From Rhodospirillales bacterium (lineage in GTDB: Bacteria; Pseudomonadota; Alphaproteobacteria; Rhodospirillales; Casp-alpha2), in NCBI GenBank assembly GCA_018662225.1, contig JABJGO010000082.1, forward strand, positions 24,982 through 88,981: 64,000 bases of DNA, given 5' to 3'. The notes below the pieces were generated by a model. The model was not told the DNA's origin. It searched no databases and saw only the letters and a program-made list of their open reading frames with translations. Position 1 is the stretch's first letter. Each line of letters opens with the position of its first letter. Below, piece after piece: positions 1-8,920 of this stretch. The translations under genes and the position numbers were made by a program.

Positions 1-1788
1 TCCGTCGTAACCGTTATTGGCGGCGGCGATGTGGCTATGGATGCCTGTCGTGCCGCAGCGCGCCTGCCTGGTTGCGAGAAAGTCAAAGTGATCTACCGCC
101 GTGGCCCGGAAGAAATTCCCGCTCGTTTAGACGAGTTGGAAGGTGCCATCAAAGAAGACATTGAGATTATTTATAACGAACAGCCCGTGGCTGTTGTACC
201 CGATGGTGATGCGCTGAAATTACGCTGTATCAAAACCGAAATGGGTGAACCCGATGAAGACGGTCGCCGCCGCCCAGTTAACGTAGAGGGCAGCGAGCAC
301 GATATCGATTGCGGTCTGGTCATCATGGCCGTTGGCCAGCAAACGGAATCAGAGCACCTGGACGGTCACGGCCTGATCAATCGTGATCGGGTGCAAACCG
401 AATGGGATGGCATGCGCACACCTGATGAACAGGTATTCGCCGCTGGCGATGGCGCTTTCGGTGGCTCGACCATCGTTATGGCCATGCAGCACGGTCATCG
501 GTCAGCCTACTACATCAAAGCTTTCCTTGAAGGTCGGGAAAACCCAGTGCCTTATCGTGTCCCCTTCCGCACGCGCGACGTGCCCGTGGCACAGGATGCT
601 GACTGGGAAATATTCGCTCGTGAAGAACAGGAATTCCACGGCCTTGGTAGCGATCCAGTTTCTTTTCCGGAAATCGAATCCACATACACACCACGTTCTG
701 CCAAGTGCGAAGCGGCGCGGTGTTATCGCTGTGACGTGGAAACCGGATCCCAGGATTACTCCGTTAAAAACCGCGAAGACCTGTTCGTTATGGCCCGTAC
801 GGCACCACAGGATACCCGCACCCAACGCGCCATTCTGAACAAACGTAGTCAACCGCGCGAAAACCCGTTCCCCGAAGGTGGCTTACCCACATTCGATGAC
901 CTGGTGTTCCTGCCCGCTAACCTGTCACGTCTGGTGATCGACCCTTACCGGGACGATTGCAACGTGATCACCAAAATCGCCGACCGCCTGAAACTGGCAT
1001 CGCCCAGTATCGTCGCCGGCCTGGATGATGCGGCAGACGAAGTTCGTGCCGACATCGCCAAGGGTGTCGCCACACACGGCACCGCCTATATCGGACGCCG
1101 CGCGTTGTCAGCTGACGTTCCCTGGGTTCAGTTATTGGCGTCCGGCGATGCACCTGACAGCAATGCCGTTGGTTATATCATCGCCGATGCGAGTGCTGAT
1201 CTTACCGCCATGAAAGCGGCTGCAGGTGATGACAAATTCACCGGTATGGTATTTACCAGTAACAACCTGGAGGCCAGCATTGTTAAAGCGCTGGAAGCTG
1301 AACTGGATGTTGCGTTGCTGGACGGCACACGTGGTATTACATCTGCATGGAGCGAGCTTGTCGTCGATTGTGATCTGGAATTGCTGCGTGACACCATCGC
1401 CATCATGCGTGGCATGAACCGGGAAGAAGATCTGGATATCCTTTACTTCGGCGGTTTACGGTCCGGCACCGACGTGGCAAAAGCGTTGGCATTGGGTTGC
1501 AACGCAGGCGTGCTGGGTATGAGCATTGCCATGGCCGCTGGCGGCACGCCTGAAGAAGATGGCACGGTTGGCTTCTATTCTGACTACACCTCAGAAGACC
1601 GCACCAATGGTGTGGTGCAGATTCTTCAGGCCACGTCTGGCGAGGCCTCCATCATGGCCAGGTGCACGGGCAAAACCAATGTGCATAACCTGGAACCTGA
1701 AGACATGCGGTCCGTTACCATAACGTCCGCCCGCGCCGCCGGCATTCCATTGGCTGGCACCAACAGAATTATGGAAGCGGCAGAGTAA
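1..1788 (+). CDS. Glutamate-synthase-like flavoprotein (5' truncated)
   Basis: The reading frame is open from base 1, so the start lies outside the window; 595 residues are visible. Visible residues 6-15 (IGGGDVAMDA) are the second dinucleotide-binding motif of GltD-like FAD/NAD(P) oxidoreductases, and VFAAGDG near 147 is the FAD-closing motif. A Cys-rich stretch (AARCYRCD, near 240) resembles the segment found in ferredoxin-linked members. The last 300 residues resemble the FMN barrel of the GltB large subunit (for example YFGGLRSGTDVAKALALG). It therefore looks like a fusion of GltD-like and GltB-like halves. It precedes a type III glutamine synthetase-like gene, a pairing that recalls rhizobial glx-glnT and N-methylglutamate synthase loci. 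Substrate unknown. Confidence 0.7.
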   Translation, partial: SVVTVIGGGDVAMDACRAAARLPGCEKVKVIYRRGPEEIPARLDELEGAIKEDIEIIYNEQPVAVVPDGDALKLRCIKTEMGEPDEDGRRRPVNVEGSEHDIDCGLVIMAVGQQTESEHLDGHGLINRDRVQTEWDGMRTPDEQVFAAGDGAFGGSTIVMAMQHGHRSAYYIKAFLEGRENPVPYRVPFRTRDVPVAQDADWEIFAREEQEFHGLGSDPVSFPEIESTYTPRSAKCEAARCYRCDVETGSQDYSVKNREDLFVMARTAPQDTRTQRAILNKRSQPRENPFPEGGLPTFDDLVFLPANLSRLVIDPYRDDCNVITKIADRLKLASPSIVAGLDDAADEVRADIAKGVATHGTAYIGRRALSADVPWVQLLASGDAPDSNAVGYIIADASADLTAMKAAAGDDKFTGMVFTSNNLEASIVKALEAELDVALLDGTRGITSAWSELVVDCDLELLRDTIAIMRGMNREEDLDILYFGGLRSGTDVAKALALGCNAGVLGMSIAMAAGGTPEEDGTVGFYSDYTSEDRTNGVVQILQATSGEASIMARCTGKTNVHNLEPEDMRSVTITSARAAGIPLAGTNRIMEAAE

Positions 1789-1810
1789 TCACCCGTACAT
1801 ATAGGTCAGT

Positions 1811-1831
1811 GCGCGGCATTTTATGCCGCGC
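1811..1831. terminator. Perfect hairpin between convergent genes
   Basis: A perfect 9-bp stem (gcgcggcat / atgccgcgc) with a TTT loop lies 22 bases past the stop of the flavoprotein gene and just before the end of the convergent gene. There is no long T-run, so intrinsic termination is only plausible. The symmetry would suit a bidirectional end. Confidence 0.5.
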
Positions 1832-1854
1832 CTGCGTGATGTGACCGGCAAGAA

Positions 1855-2343
1855 TTACCGATCTTCGTCTGTATCAGTATCGGTTAGCCTGTTCGCATCG
1901 GACGTTTCTATAGCCTGTAGTAATGCCAGCCCGGACCCCATGCTGTTTTGAATATTATTATCGGCGACGAGATTTCCAGCGTTGTTGGTCTGTGGTCCGG
2001 CGTGGTCATCATTGATCGCTGAATTCGTCAGCATGGCCTGCTTGATCTTCTCGGCGATCATATCCTCAATCATGCCACGTTGCTCAGGCGACATTTCGGC
2101 CAGTTGCTCCTCGTTAAGGCCCATGGCTTCAAGGATTTTGGACCGAAGCTCCTCCATTCTCTTTGCATGGATTTCTTCTACATAGGCCATGAAGCCCTTC
2201 TCGCGAATCTCATCAATCACGGAAGGTTCTTTATCTTCTTCCAATACCTTTGCGGAATTTTTTGAAGCCGTGGATGATGTGCCCGACGCGGGCTTGTTCG
2301 CCATGGCGAAGGCTAGATTTTGCTCTGGTGTGTCAATTTGCAT
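1855..2343 (-). CDS. Conserved hypothetical protein, acidic and helical
   Basis: Unrecognised function; 162 residues, soluble, with no signal peptide or membrane segment. The middle (about residues 45-105) is a charged helical block (EIREKGFMAYVEEI, KRMEELRSKILEAMGL, MSPEQRGMIEDMI) of a kind I recall from short hypothetical proteins in several proteobacteria. The N-terminus is Ser/Thr-rich, and the tail is low-complexity Asn/Asp-rich and ends in an Asp/Thr repeat. The ATG start is preceded by GGGAGAG at good spacing. It is a stand-alone gene divergent from the glutamine synthetase-like gene and convergent with the upstream flavoprotein. Confidence 0.7.
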   Translation of the reverse strand: MQIDTPEQNLAFAMANKPASGTSSTASKNSAKVLEEDKEPSVIDEIREKGFMAYVEEIHAKRMEELRSKILEAMGLNEEQLAEMSPEQRGMIEDMIAEKIKQAMLTNSAINDDHAGPQTNNAGNLVADNNIQNSMGSGLALLQAIETSDANRLTDTDTDEDR

Positions 2344-2570
2344 GACGCTCTCCCTTCGGTTTTGCGCAATTTCCCCATAAAACAGGGGGCTTTTTTCTGT
2401 TTCTTGTATCTATCGACGCAATTATCGCGCCAACCGCAGATTCATGGCAAAAATCGCAGGATTTGGCTGGAAACAAGAGCTAAATTAGGGGTAATCTAAG
2501 GCAACTTTTTTCACTGTGCTGACTCATCACTTGAACTGATTTGCACGAATTTATAGAAGGAAAACTCTCC

Positions 2571-3878
2571 ATGGCCATTGATCTGGCGAAAGTCGCAAAA
2601 GATAAAAAAATTAAATACTTCCTGGTCAGTTTTGTTGATCTGTTTGGCGTACTGCGCTCCAAGTTGGTCCCGGCACGGGCCATCGGTGGCATGCAGAAAA
2701 ATGGCGCCGGTTTTGCCGGTTTCGCAGCTTGGCTGGATTTGAATCCGGCGCACCCCGATATGTTTGCGATGCCTGATGCGGACAGTATGATCATTCTGCC
2801 GTGGCAGCGCGACGTGGCCTGGGTGGCCAGCGACCTGTACATGGACGGTAAGGCGCTTGCAGCATCACCCCGCGTCGCCCTGCGGGCCCAAATGGCAAAA
2901 GCCAAAAAGATGGGCTACACCTTCAAGACCGGTGTGGAATGCGAATTCCACCTGATCAACGCGGACGGCTCAGATATCTACGACGAACGCGATACTCAGG
3001 AAAAGCCCTGTTACGATCAGAGCGCACTGATGCGCCGCTATGACGTGATCTCGGAAATCTGTGACGCCATGATCGAGCTCAAGTGGGGCGCCTACCAGAA
3101 CGACCACGAAGATGCCAATGGCCAGTGGGAAATGAACTGGGACTACGATGACGTTCTAAAAACTGCCGATCGTCATGTGTTCTTCAAATACATGACCAAA
3201 ACCGTGGCCGAAAAGCATGGTATGCGCGCAACCTTTATGCCCAAGCCATTCATGAATCTGACCGGTAACGGCTGCCACATCAATGCGTCGTTGTGGGATA
3301 AAACCGGCAAGAAGAACATGTTCCAGGATCCTAAAGGGGAGCTGGGTCTCAGCAAAGCTGCCTACAACTTCCTGGGCGGCGTGATCACCAATGTGGATCA
3401 GTTGTGCTCGATCTTTAATCCGACCGTGAACAGCTACAAACGTATTAACGCGCCTCGTACCTCATCCGGCGCGACCTGGGCACCAAATACCATCACATAC
3501 GGTGGCAACAATCGGACACACATGGTTCGCATCCCAGAAGCCAACCGGCTTGAGTTCCGGCTGGCGGATGGTGCCATGAACCCGTATCTGGCACCGGCTG
3601 GTTTGTTGGCCTGTGGTCTACACGGTATCAAGAACAAGACCGATCCCGGCAAGCGTCTGGACATCGACATGTACGCAGATGGCCACAAGGTTAAGGGTGC
3701 CAAGAAACTGCCACTGAACCTGCTGGATGCCTTGCGTCTGACAGATAAAAGCAAGACTGTACGCGAAGCCATGGGCGACGAACTGATTGATGCCTATGTG
3801 AAATTGCGGATGGAAGACTGGCAGCATTATTCATCATACCTCTCCCAGTGGGAGCGCGATCACACACTGGATTGCTAA
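2571..3878 (+). CDS. glnT: Type III glutamine synthetase / gamma-glutamylmethylamide synthetase-like
   Basis: ATP-dependent ligase joining an amine (ammonia or methylamine) to the gamma-carboxyl of glutamate. The 435 residues fit the GlnT/GMAS group rather than GlnA I (about 470). Visible motifs are VECEFHL (metal-binding Glu of the catalytic barrel), NGCHINASLWD (His loop), and NRTHMVRIPEANRLEFRLADGA in two overlapping parts (substrate-binding Arg residues). I chose the ATG at 2571 because AGAAGG sits ten bases ahead of it; an in-frame TTG 30 bases upstream lacks a ribosome site. It follows a glutamate-synthase-like flavoprotein, as in methylamine-glutamate and glx-glnT loci. Whether ammonia or methylamine is the substrate cannot be read from sequence alone. 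Confidence 0.85.
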   Translation: MAIDLAKVAKDKKIKYFLVSFVDLFGVLRSKLVPARAIGGMQKNGAGFAGFAAWLDLNPAHPDMFAMPDADSMIILPWQRDVAWVASDLYMDGKALAASPRVALRAQMAKAKKMGYTFKTGVECEFHLINADGSDIYDERDTQEKPCYDQSALMRRYDVISEICDAMIELKWGAYQNDHEDANGQWEMNWDYDDVLKTADRHVFFKYMTKTVAEKHGMRATFMPKPFMNLTGNGCHINASLWDKTGKKNMFQDPKGELGLSKAAYNFLGGVITNVDQLCSIFNPTVNSYKRINAPRTSSGATWAPNTITYGGNNRTHMVRIPEANRLEFRLADGAMNPYLAPAGLLACGLHGIKNKTDPGKRLDIDMYADGHKVKGAKKLPLNLLDALRLTDKSKTVREAMGDELIDAYVKLRMEDWQHYSSYLSQWERDHTLDC

Positions 3879-3901
3879 TCTTCCAGCGTCACGAGCGTTT
3901 T

Positions 3902-3940
3902 AAAATGGCTGAACCCTATATTGGGTTCGGCCATTTTTTT
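3902..3940 (+). terminator. Rho-independent terminator of the glnT-like gene
   Basis: A 15-bp stem (aaaatggctgaaccc / gggttcggccatttt, one G-T pair) with a six-base loop runs into seven Ts, 24 bases after the stop codon. Confidence 0.9.
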
Positions 3941-3995
3941 GTAGGTTCACAAGAGACATGCTAATGTTCGTCAACAAAGCTTCAGGGCATATACG

Positions 3996-4382
3996 CTAAA
4001 TCGACAGCTCGGCGATAACCTGTTCCAACCGTGCCTTTACCGTCATCGGGTCTTTATCTTTCGTGATGTAATCTTTTGCACCGCCAAGGATGCAGGATTC
4101 CACCACAGCCTGATTGCTGACTGTCGTCATCATGACCACGTTTGCCGTGGCATCACGAGCGAGGATGGATTTCAGCGTGGAAACGCCGTCTTTTACCGGC
4201 ATATCAATATCGAGCAGCACCAGATCGGGTCGTGTTTCCTGAAAAAGGGTGAGGCCCAAGGCACCATTCTCTGCTTCACCCACAACCTCGACGCCAATGG
4301 CACCCAGAATCGCTTTAGCCATGGCGCGAATACTGGTCATATCATCGATGATGATGGCAGTTGTCTTTGGCCGATCGTTCAT
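3996..4382 (-). CDS. Single-domain response regulator (CheY-like)
   Basis: A receiver domain with no output domain; 128 residues, the full length of a CheY fold. The acidic pair is Asp13-Asp14, the predicted phospho-acceptor is Asp58 in LVLLDIDMP, the switch Thr is at 86-87 (MMTTVS), and the conserved Lys is Lys108 (YITKDKD). Such proteins relay phosphate to motors or to histidine phosphotransferases; the partner is not encoded beside it. The gene is alone on the minus strand, convergent with the glnT terminator and divergent from the flavoprotein at 4505. Confidence 0.88.
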   Translation of the reverse strand: MNDRPKTTAIIIDDMTSIRAMAKAILGAIGVEVVGEAENGALGLTLFQETRPDLVLLDIDMPVKDGVSTLKSILARDATANVVMMTTVSNQAVVESCILGGAKDYITKDKDPMTVKARLEQVIAELSI

Positions 4383-4504
4383 TCTGTGATCCTAATCTAC
4401 TCTTACCCCTCAATACAATTCTAAGGCTTTCATGAACCTGTTCAAGCGCTCTGGCCTAATATACCAGGCTTGGCGACGGGTGAGGCGTCGGCTATACCAA
4501 CCCC

Positions 4505-5677
4505 ATGCAAACCCATGATGTGATCATAATTGGCGGCGGGGCGGCGGGCCTTATGTGTGCCGCCGAAGCAACCAGACGCGGCCGCCGGGTTCTGGTGCTG
4601 GATCAGGCTGACAAGGTTGCACAAAAAATTCGCATTTCCGGCGGCGGGCGAGCGAACTTTACCAATCTGCATGCTACCTCGGCCAATTTTCTGTCGGACA
4701 ATCCCCGGTTCTGTGTTTCGGCCCTGAAGCGCTACACCCAACACGATTTTATCGCGCTGGTTGAAAAACACGGCATCCCCTATCATGAAAAAAACCTGGG
4801 CCAGTTGTTCTGTGATGGTTCAGCCCAACAGATTATAGACATGTTGCTGGATGAGGCTCGAGGCACTGATATCCAAACCGCCACATGGATAAAGGATATT
4901 CAAAAATCTGATGACGGTTATACAGTAGAAACCAACCAGGGCACCTATGTGGCAATGTCATTGGTGATCGCCACTGGTGGCCCATCAATACCGAAAATGG
5001 GATCCAGTAGTTTTGCCTATGATGTGGCAAGACAGTTCGGGTTGAGGGTGGTTGATCCTCGCGCAGGTTTGGTGCCGCTTACTTTTGATTCTGAAATGCT
5101 GAGTAGCCTTGAGGGTTTGTCGGGCGTATCGGTGGATATCACCGTGAAATTGGCAAAGGCTGTTTTCAAGGAAGCGCTGTTGTTCACCCACCGGGGGCTC
5201 AGCGGACCCGCCATTCTCCAGATATCATCCTACTGGCAACCGGGCGATACCATCACAATTGACCTGCTGCCGGGTGTGGATGCATTTCAGTATCTGAAAG
5301 ACGCCAAGGCAGACACGCCTAAAAAAGACACCCATACCGTGCTGTCGCAGGTGTTGCCTAAAAGCCTGGCAGGGCGGCTGACAGAACGATGTGAGTGCCG
5401 CAACCGCTTGGCCGAAACACCGGACAAGTCCTTACGACGATTGGCCGATCATATCAACCTCTGGGCGGTCACACCCAATGGATCGGAAGGATACCGAACG
5501 GCCGAAGTCACGGTGGGCGGTGTGGATACCCGCGATCTGTCATCCAAAACAATGGAAGCCAATGACGTACCAGGGCTGCATTTCATCGGTGAAGCGGTGG
5601 ACGTGACGGGCCATCTGGGCGGGTTCAATTTCCAGTGGGCGTGGTCATCGGGTCATGCATGCGGTCAGGTGGTCTAG
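4505..5677 (+). CDS. BaiN/YhiN-family FAD-dependent oxidoreductase (HI0933-like)
   Basis: FAD flavoprotein of 390 residues, the usual length for the HI0933/YhiN family. N-terminal FAD motif VIIIGGGAAGL (7-17), the family signature SGGGRANFTN (about 46-55), the central FTHRGLSGPAIL motif, and a C-terminal closing motif GLHFIGEAVDVTGHLGGFN. No membrane segment. The physiological electron acceptor and substrate of this family are poorly defined; some members act on bile-acid or alkyl enone substrates. The ATG at 4505 has no strong ribosome site, but the FAD motif starts at residue 7, so little upstream sequence can be missing. It is a single gene, convergent with the PAS protein. Confidence 0.85.
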   Translation: MQTHDVIIIGGGAAGLMCAAEATRRGRRVLVLDQADKVAQKIRISGGGRANFTNLHATSANFLSDNPRFCVSALKRYTQHDFIALVEKHGIPYHEKNLGQLFCDGSAQQIIDMLLDEARGTDIQTATWIKDIQKSDDGYTVETNQGTYVAMSLVIATGGPSIPKMGSSSFAYDVARQFGLRVVDPRAGLVPLTFDSEMLSSLEGLSGVSVDITVKLAKAVFKEALLFTHRGLSGPAILQISSYWQPGDTITIDLLPGVDAFQYLKDAKADTPKKDTHTVLSQVLPKSLAGRLTERCECRNRLAETPDKSLRRLADHINLWAVTPNGSEGYRTAEVTVGGVDTRDLSSKTMEANDVPGLHFIGEAVDVTGHLGGFNFQWAWSSGHACGQVV

Positions 5678-5711
5678 GTAGGCTATGAGTATATCAGTTG
5701 GCTTGGGTGAT

Positions 5712-6218
5712 TTATTCAAATTTTTCTCGGATTTTATCGCGATTTTCGCTATAACCCTCGACGCTCATCACCATATCGATGTTCACACCATCCGATGACA
5801 ACGGCATACGAATAATGGCGTAAAATTTGGGTATGCCTAATTCCAATGGCACTTCGTTCAGAAAGCCTTTTGGCTGACCACCTCGGGCTGTAGCTTGATA
5901 TTGCGCAAGGACTGTTTCTGCCAATGCCGGTGGTCTGAGTTCATGAATAGATTTATTGCTCAAGTCGAAATGATACATCTCGGTCAAGGCTGTACCCCAA
6001 AACCGATACGTAAAATCGGTATGATTAGGATTCGTGTTGACCACAGAAGCTCGTGGAATGACAGACGACTCCAGTTCCAGCATATCAATATCAGTCCACG
6101 CAGGCGCTATCCGACCAGCCTTGAGCCGTTGCCAGTACGCAAATACCTTTACCAATTCCGGATACGCCCGATCCATTGGATCAAACGCTACATACGATGC
6201 GCGCATTTTCCTACCCAT
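5712..6218 (-). CDS. PAS_5-family (DUF1457) sensory protein
   Basis: Short stand-alone PAS-type protein of 168 residues from the ATG at 6218. A GTG seven codons upstream is possible, but GAGAAG lies nine bases before the ATG. The layout matches alphaproteobacterial PAS_5 proteins: an N-terminal helix (YPELVKVFAYWQRLKAGRIAP), then DMLELE, the core FTYRFWGTALTEMYHFDLSNKS, and a C-terminal strand region (FYAIIRMPLSSDG, VMSVEGY). There is no output domain. The family is common in Rhodospirillales-type genomes and usually has no assigned ligand. It is monocistronic, ahead of uppP on the same strand with a 135-base gap. Confidence 0.75.
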   Translation of the reverse strand: MGRKMRASYVAFDPMDRAYPELVKVFAYWQRLKAGRIAPAWTDIDMLELESSVIPRASVVNTNPNHTDFTYRFWGTALTEMYHFDLSNKSIHELRPPALAETVLAQYQATARGGQPKGFLNEVPLELGIPKFYAIIRMPLSSDGVNIDMVMSVEGYSENRDKIREKFE

Positions 6219-6353
6219 AGCCGAATGCTTCTCGTCCACAACTATGCAGATAAGAAGTCACGCGACTCCCCCGAGCCACGACAGGTACCTTAATACGAAA
6301 CTACGACGGTATTGCAAGCCCGTTTATGTCGATATGTAATAGTGTTCTTGGTT

Positions 6354-7160
6354 TTAGCCAATATAGCCATAGGCCAATGCCAGCAAGGCGCAGCCCAGTA
6401 CCAAACGGTACAAAACAAAGGGTGCAAAGCTGGCCCGGCGCAACCACGCCATCATGATCAGGATCGCCACCAATGCGGTGCCAAAAGACATACCGGCAAC
6501 AATCATCACATCACTGGTCAACTGGACATCACCGGACTGGTACAGCTCCAGCCCTTTGAGAACCCCCGCCCCGGCAATAGCCGGAATAGACAGCAACATG
6601 GAAAACCGCGCCGCATCTGGTCGTTCCAGGCCCAGTAGGCGCGCGGCCGACATGGTAATGCCCGCACGGCTGGTTCCAGGGATCAGGGCCAGGACCTGAA
6701 ACACGCCAATGATCAAAGCATCGGAAATACGGATATGGTCCATTCGGCGGACGGTCATACCGAGCCAGTCAGTCAGCCCCAGAAACAGCCCGAACCCGAG
6801 CATGGTCCAGCCAATAACGGCGATACTTCGAAATCCGCCCGGATAATACTGGTTCATGAAATACCCGGCGACGACCACCGGAATAGTACCGATAATAATA
6901 TACAGCGCCATACGGGCACGGCTATCGCGACGGCCACGCGATACATTATACAAACCAGCAAAAATTCCTGCGATATCGCCAATCAAATAAAGAAGGACGG
7001 CCCCAAGGGTGCCCACATGAACAGCCACATCCATGAGCAGGCCCTGATCTTCCCACCCGGTGAACACCGGCACCAACACAAGATGCCCGGATGAGCTAAC
7101 CGGTAGGAATTCCGTGATCCCCTGCACCAATGCTAAAACAACCAAATGTAGAAGCGACAA
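6354..7160 (-). CDS. uppP: Undecaprenyl-diphosphatase
   Basis: Integral inner-membrane phosphatase that recycles undecaprenyl diphosphate to the monophosphate carrier used for peptidoglycan and polysaccharide export; also known as BacA (bacitracin resistance). 268 residues, typical for the family. The first conserved region GITEFLPVSSSGHLVLV holds the catalytic Glu and Ser residues, and the second, PGTSRAGITMSAARLLG, holds the catalytic Arg/Ser loop. About eight hydrophobic helices follow. It starts with TTG, supported by GGGGGAG seven bases upstream. Single gene; its promoter lies in the 300-base gap shared with gltD. Confidence 0.95.
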   Translation of the reverse strand: MSLLHLVVLALVQGITEFLPVSSSGHLVLVPVFTGWEDQGLLMDVAVHVGTLGAVLLYLIGDIAGIFAGLYNVSRGRRDSRARMALYIIIGTIPVVVAGYFMNQYYPGGFRSIAVIGWTMLGFGLFLGLTDWLGMTVRRMDHIRISDALIIGVFQVLALIPGTSRAGITMSAARLLGLERPDAARFSMLLSIPAIAGAGVLKGLELYQSGDVQLTSDVMIVAGMSFGTALVAILIMMAWLRRASFAPFVLYRLVLGCALLALAYGYIG

Positions 7161-7241
7161 TCAGCTTCTCCCCCAATATATTGCATCCATACATTATTTA
7201 TATCATCGTGATTCCGCCTCGCCTACCATGTATTTAGTACC

Positions 7242-7262
7242 ACATCAGTACTATACTGATGT
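7242..7262. promoter_or_regulatory. Perfect 9-bp inverted repeat, operator candidate
   Basis: acatcagta, a three-base spacer cta, then tactgatgt: a perfect inverted repeat about 80 bases before the uppP start. It is AT-rich with no T-tail, so it looks more like a dimeric regulator site than a terminator. The regulator is unknown. Confidence 0.4.
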
Positions 7263-7328
7263 CGAAGTTCGCTAATTCCTCAAATTCGTCGATGCACTGG
7301 AGGGAATACAGTGACGATGTAGTATTTT

Positions 7329-7347
7329 AAGACAGCAATGCTGTCTT
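7329..7347. promoter_or_regulatory. Perfect palindrome in the gltD leader
   Basis: aagacagca, one base, then tgctgtctt. As RNA it would form a seven-base-pair stem with a five-base loop, followed by a U-rich but interrupted tract (tattgttgttgtg). It could be an operator, or a leader terminator/attenuator about 110 bases upstream of gltD. Confidence 0.4.
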
Positions 7348-7459
7348 TATTGTTGTTGTGTTCTCCTTGATTCCCGGCCATATATGTTGCCCGCCACCCT
7401 AGCGGTGGCCCAAAACAAACGAGAATACCGACTGCGCTCCAGATCAAAGGGTTGGGTTA

Positions 7460-8920
7460 ATGGCCGACAAGATGCAACGATTCGTGGATATCAACGCCCG
7501 GATGCCGGACAAACGGACTGCCGATGCGCGCCGTACTGATTTCGGCGAAATATACGATCCCTATACTCCGGCACGCGCCACGGAACAGTCATCGAGGTGC
7601 GAGCAATGCGGTATCCCGTATTGCCAAATCCACTGCCCATTGCAGAACAACATTCCCGATTGGTTGCGCCTGGCCGCGGAAGACCGGTTGGAAGAGGCGT
7701 ATGCCCTGGCACAAGCCACCAACACCTTTCCCGAAATCTGTGGTCGAATTTGCCCGCAGGACCGCCTGTGTGAAGGCTCATGCGTCCTGGAACAGTCCCG
7801 CCACGGTAGCGTTACCATCGGCGCTGTTGAAAAGCACATTACCGACACCGCATGGGAACAGGGTTGGGTCAAAGGTCCTGCCCCTACCCAGGAACGCGCT
7901 GAGAGTATCGGTATCATTGGTGCCGGCCCCGGCGGTTTGGCGGCGGCCGATGCCCTCCGCACGGCGGGTTATCAGGTTCATGTTTATGACCGATATGACC
8001 GCGCGGGTGGATTGTTGATCTACGGCATCCCGAACTTCAAGCTGGAAAAGGAAGTGGTCGAGCGTCGCACCCGTCTGCTGGCTGATAGCGGCGTTGTATT
8101 TCATCAAAATTTCGAAGTTGGCAAAAAGGGCAAACAGCATGCGACGTTGGCTGAGTTGCGCGAAAAACATGATGCGGTACTAATTGCGACCGGCGTCTAC
8201 AAAGCCCGCGACCTGAATGCACCGGGCTCGGGCTTAGGCGGTATTCTGGCCGCAATGGATTACCTGACGGCCTCCAACAGGGCCGGACTAGGTGATCGTG
8301 TCGCCGGGTTGAAAGACGGCAGCCTCAACGCCGAAGGCAAGAACGTAGTGGTCATTGGCGGTGGTGATACGGCCATGGATTGCGTCCGCACCGCCGTGCG
8401 CCAGGGGGCAAAGTCCGTCAAATGTCTATACCGTCGTGACCGGGCGAATATGCCGGGCTCCATGCGCGAAGTATCCAACGCCGAAGAAGAAGGCGTGGAA
8501 TTCGTGTGGTTAGCGGCACCCGAAGCCTTCCTCGGCGATGACACAGTTTCTGGTGTTCGCACCCATATGATGCGTTTGGGCGCACCGGACGCGTCCGGCC
8601 GTCAAACACCCGAAATCATTGACGGCTCGTCCTATACCATTGATGCGGATATGGTTATCACGGCGCTAGGCTTTGATCCGGAAGACCTGCCCACCCTGTT
8701 TGGCGAGCCCACATTACCGGTCACGGACTGGGGCACCATATCGGTGAATCCGGTATCGAAAATGAGCGCCCTGCCCGGTGTGTTTGCCGCTGGTGATATC
8801 GTGCGCGGCGCTTCACTGGTGGTTTGGGCCATTCGCGATGGCCGAGATGCCGCCGGAGCCATCCATCAATTTATCCAACGCAAGGATACCGCACCGGCAC
8901 CTTCAGGAGACCTGCCATGA
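7460..8920 (+). CDS. gltD: Glutamate synthase (NADPH) small (beta) subunit
   Basis: Takes electrons from NADPH through FAD and passes them over [4Fe-4S] clusters to the large subunit for glutamate formation from glutamine and 2-oxoglutarate. The N-terminal cluster ligands are visible as Cys47, Cys50, Cys55, Cys59 and Cys94, Cys98, Cys104, Cys108. The FAD motif is IGIIGAGPGGLAAADALR (near 151), the NADPH motif VVVIGGGDTAMDC (near 296), and the closing motif GVFAAGDIVRGASLVVWAI. 486 residues is the normal length. It is first in a two-gene operon, and its stop overlaps the gltB start (ATGA). Confidence 0.97.
   Translation: MADKMQRFVDINARMPDKRTADARRTDFGEIYDPYTPARATEQSSRCEQCGIPYCQIHCPLQNNIPDWLRLAAEDRLEEAYALAQATNTFPEICGRICPQDRLCEGSCVLEQSRHGSVTIGAVEKHITDTAWEQGWVKGPAPTQERAESIGIIGAGPGGLAAADALRTAGYQVHVYDRYDRAGGLLIYGIPNFKLEKEVVERRTRLLADSGVVFHQNFEVGKKGKQHATLAELREKHDAVLIATGVYKARDLNAPGSGLGGILAAMDYLTASNRAGLGDRVAGLKDGSLNAEGKNVVVIGGGDTAMDCVRTAVRQGAKSVKCLYRRDRANMPGSMREVSNAEEEGVEFVWLAAPEAFLGDDTVSGVRTHMMRLGAPDASGRQTPEIIDGSSYTIDADMVITALGFDPEDLPTLFGEPTLPVTDWGTISVNPVSKMSALPGVFAAGDIVRGASLVVWAIRDGRDAAGAIHQFIQRKDTAPAPSGDLP

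Larger units (their letters stand above)
7161..7459. other. Intergenic control region between uppP and gltD
   Basis: About 300 bases without a gene. It contains the two perfect inverted repeats listed separately and a weaker GC-rich hairpin (gccacc / ggtggc, about 7393-7409) just before gltD. No tRNA, convincing small open frame or recognised riboswitch was seen. It must hold the divergent promoters of uppP and gltD. Confidence 0.6.

Noticed and set aside
2344..2570. A sigma-54 promoter before the glnT-like gene
   Set aside because: The closest match (ttggctggaaac) lacks the TTGC element at correct spacing.
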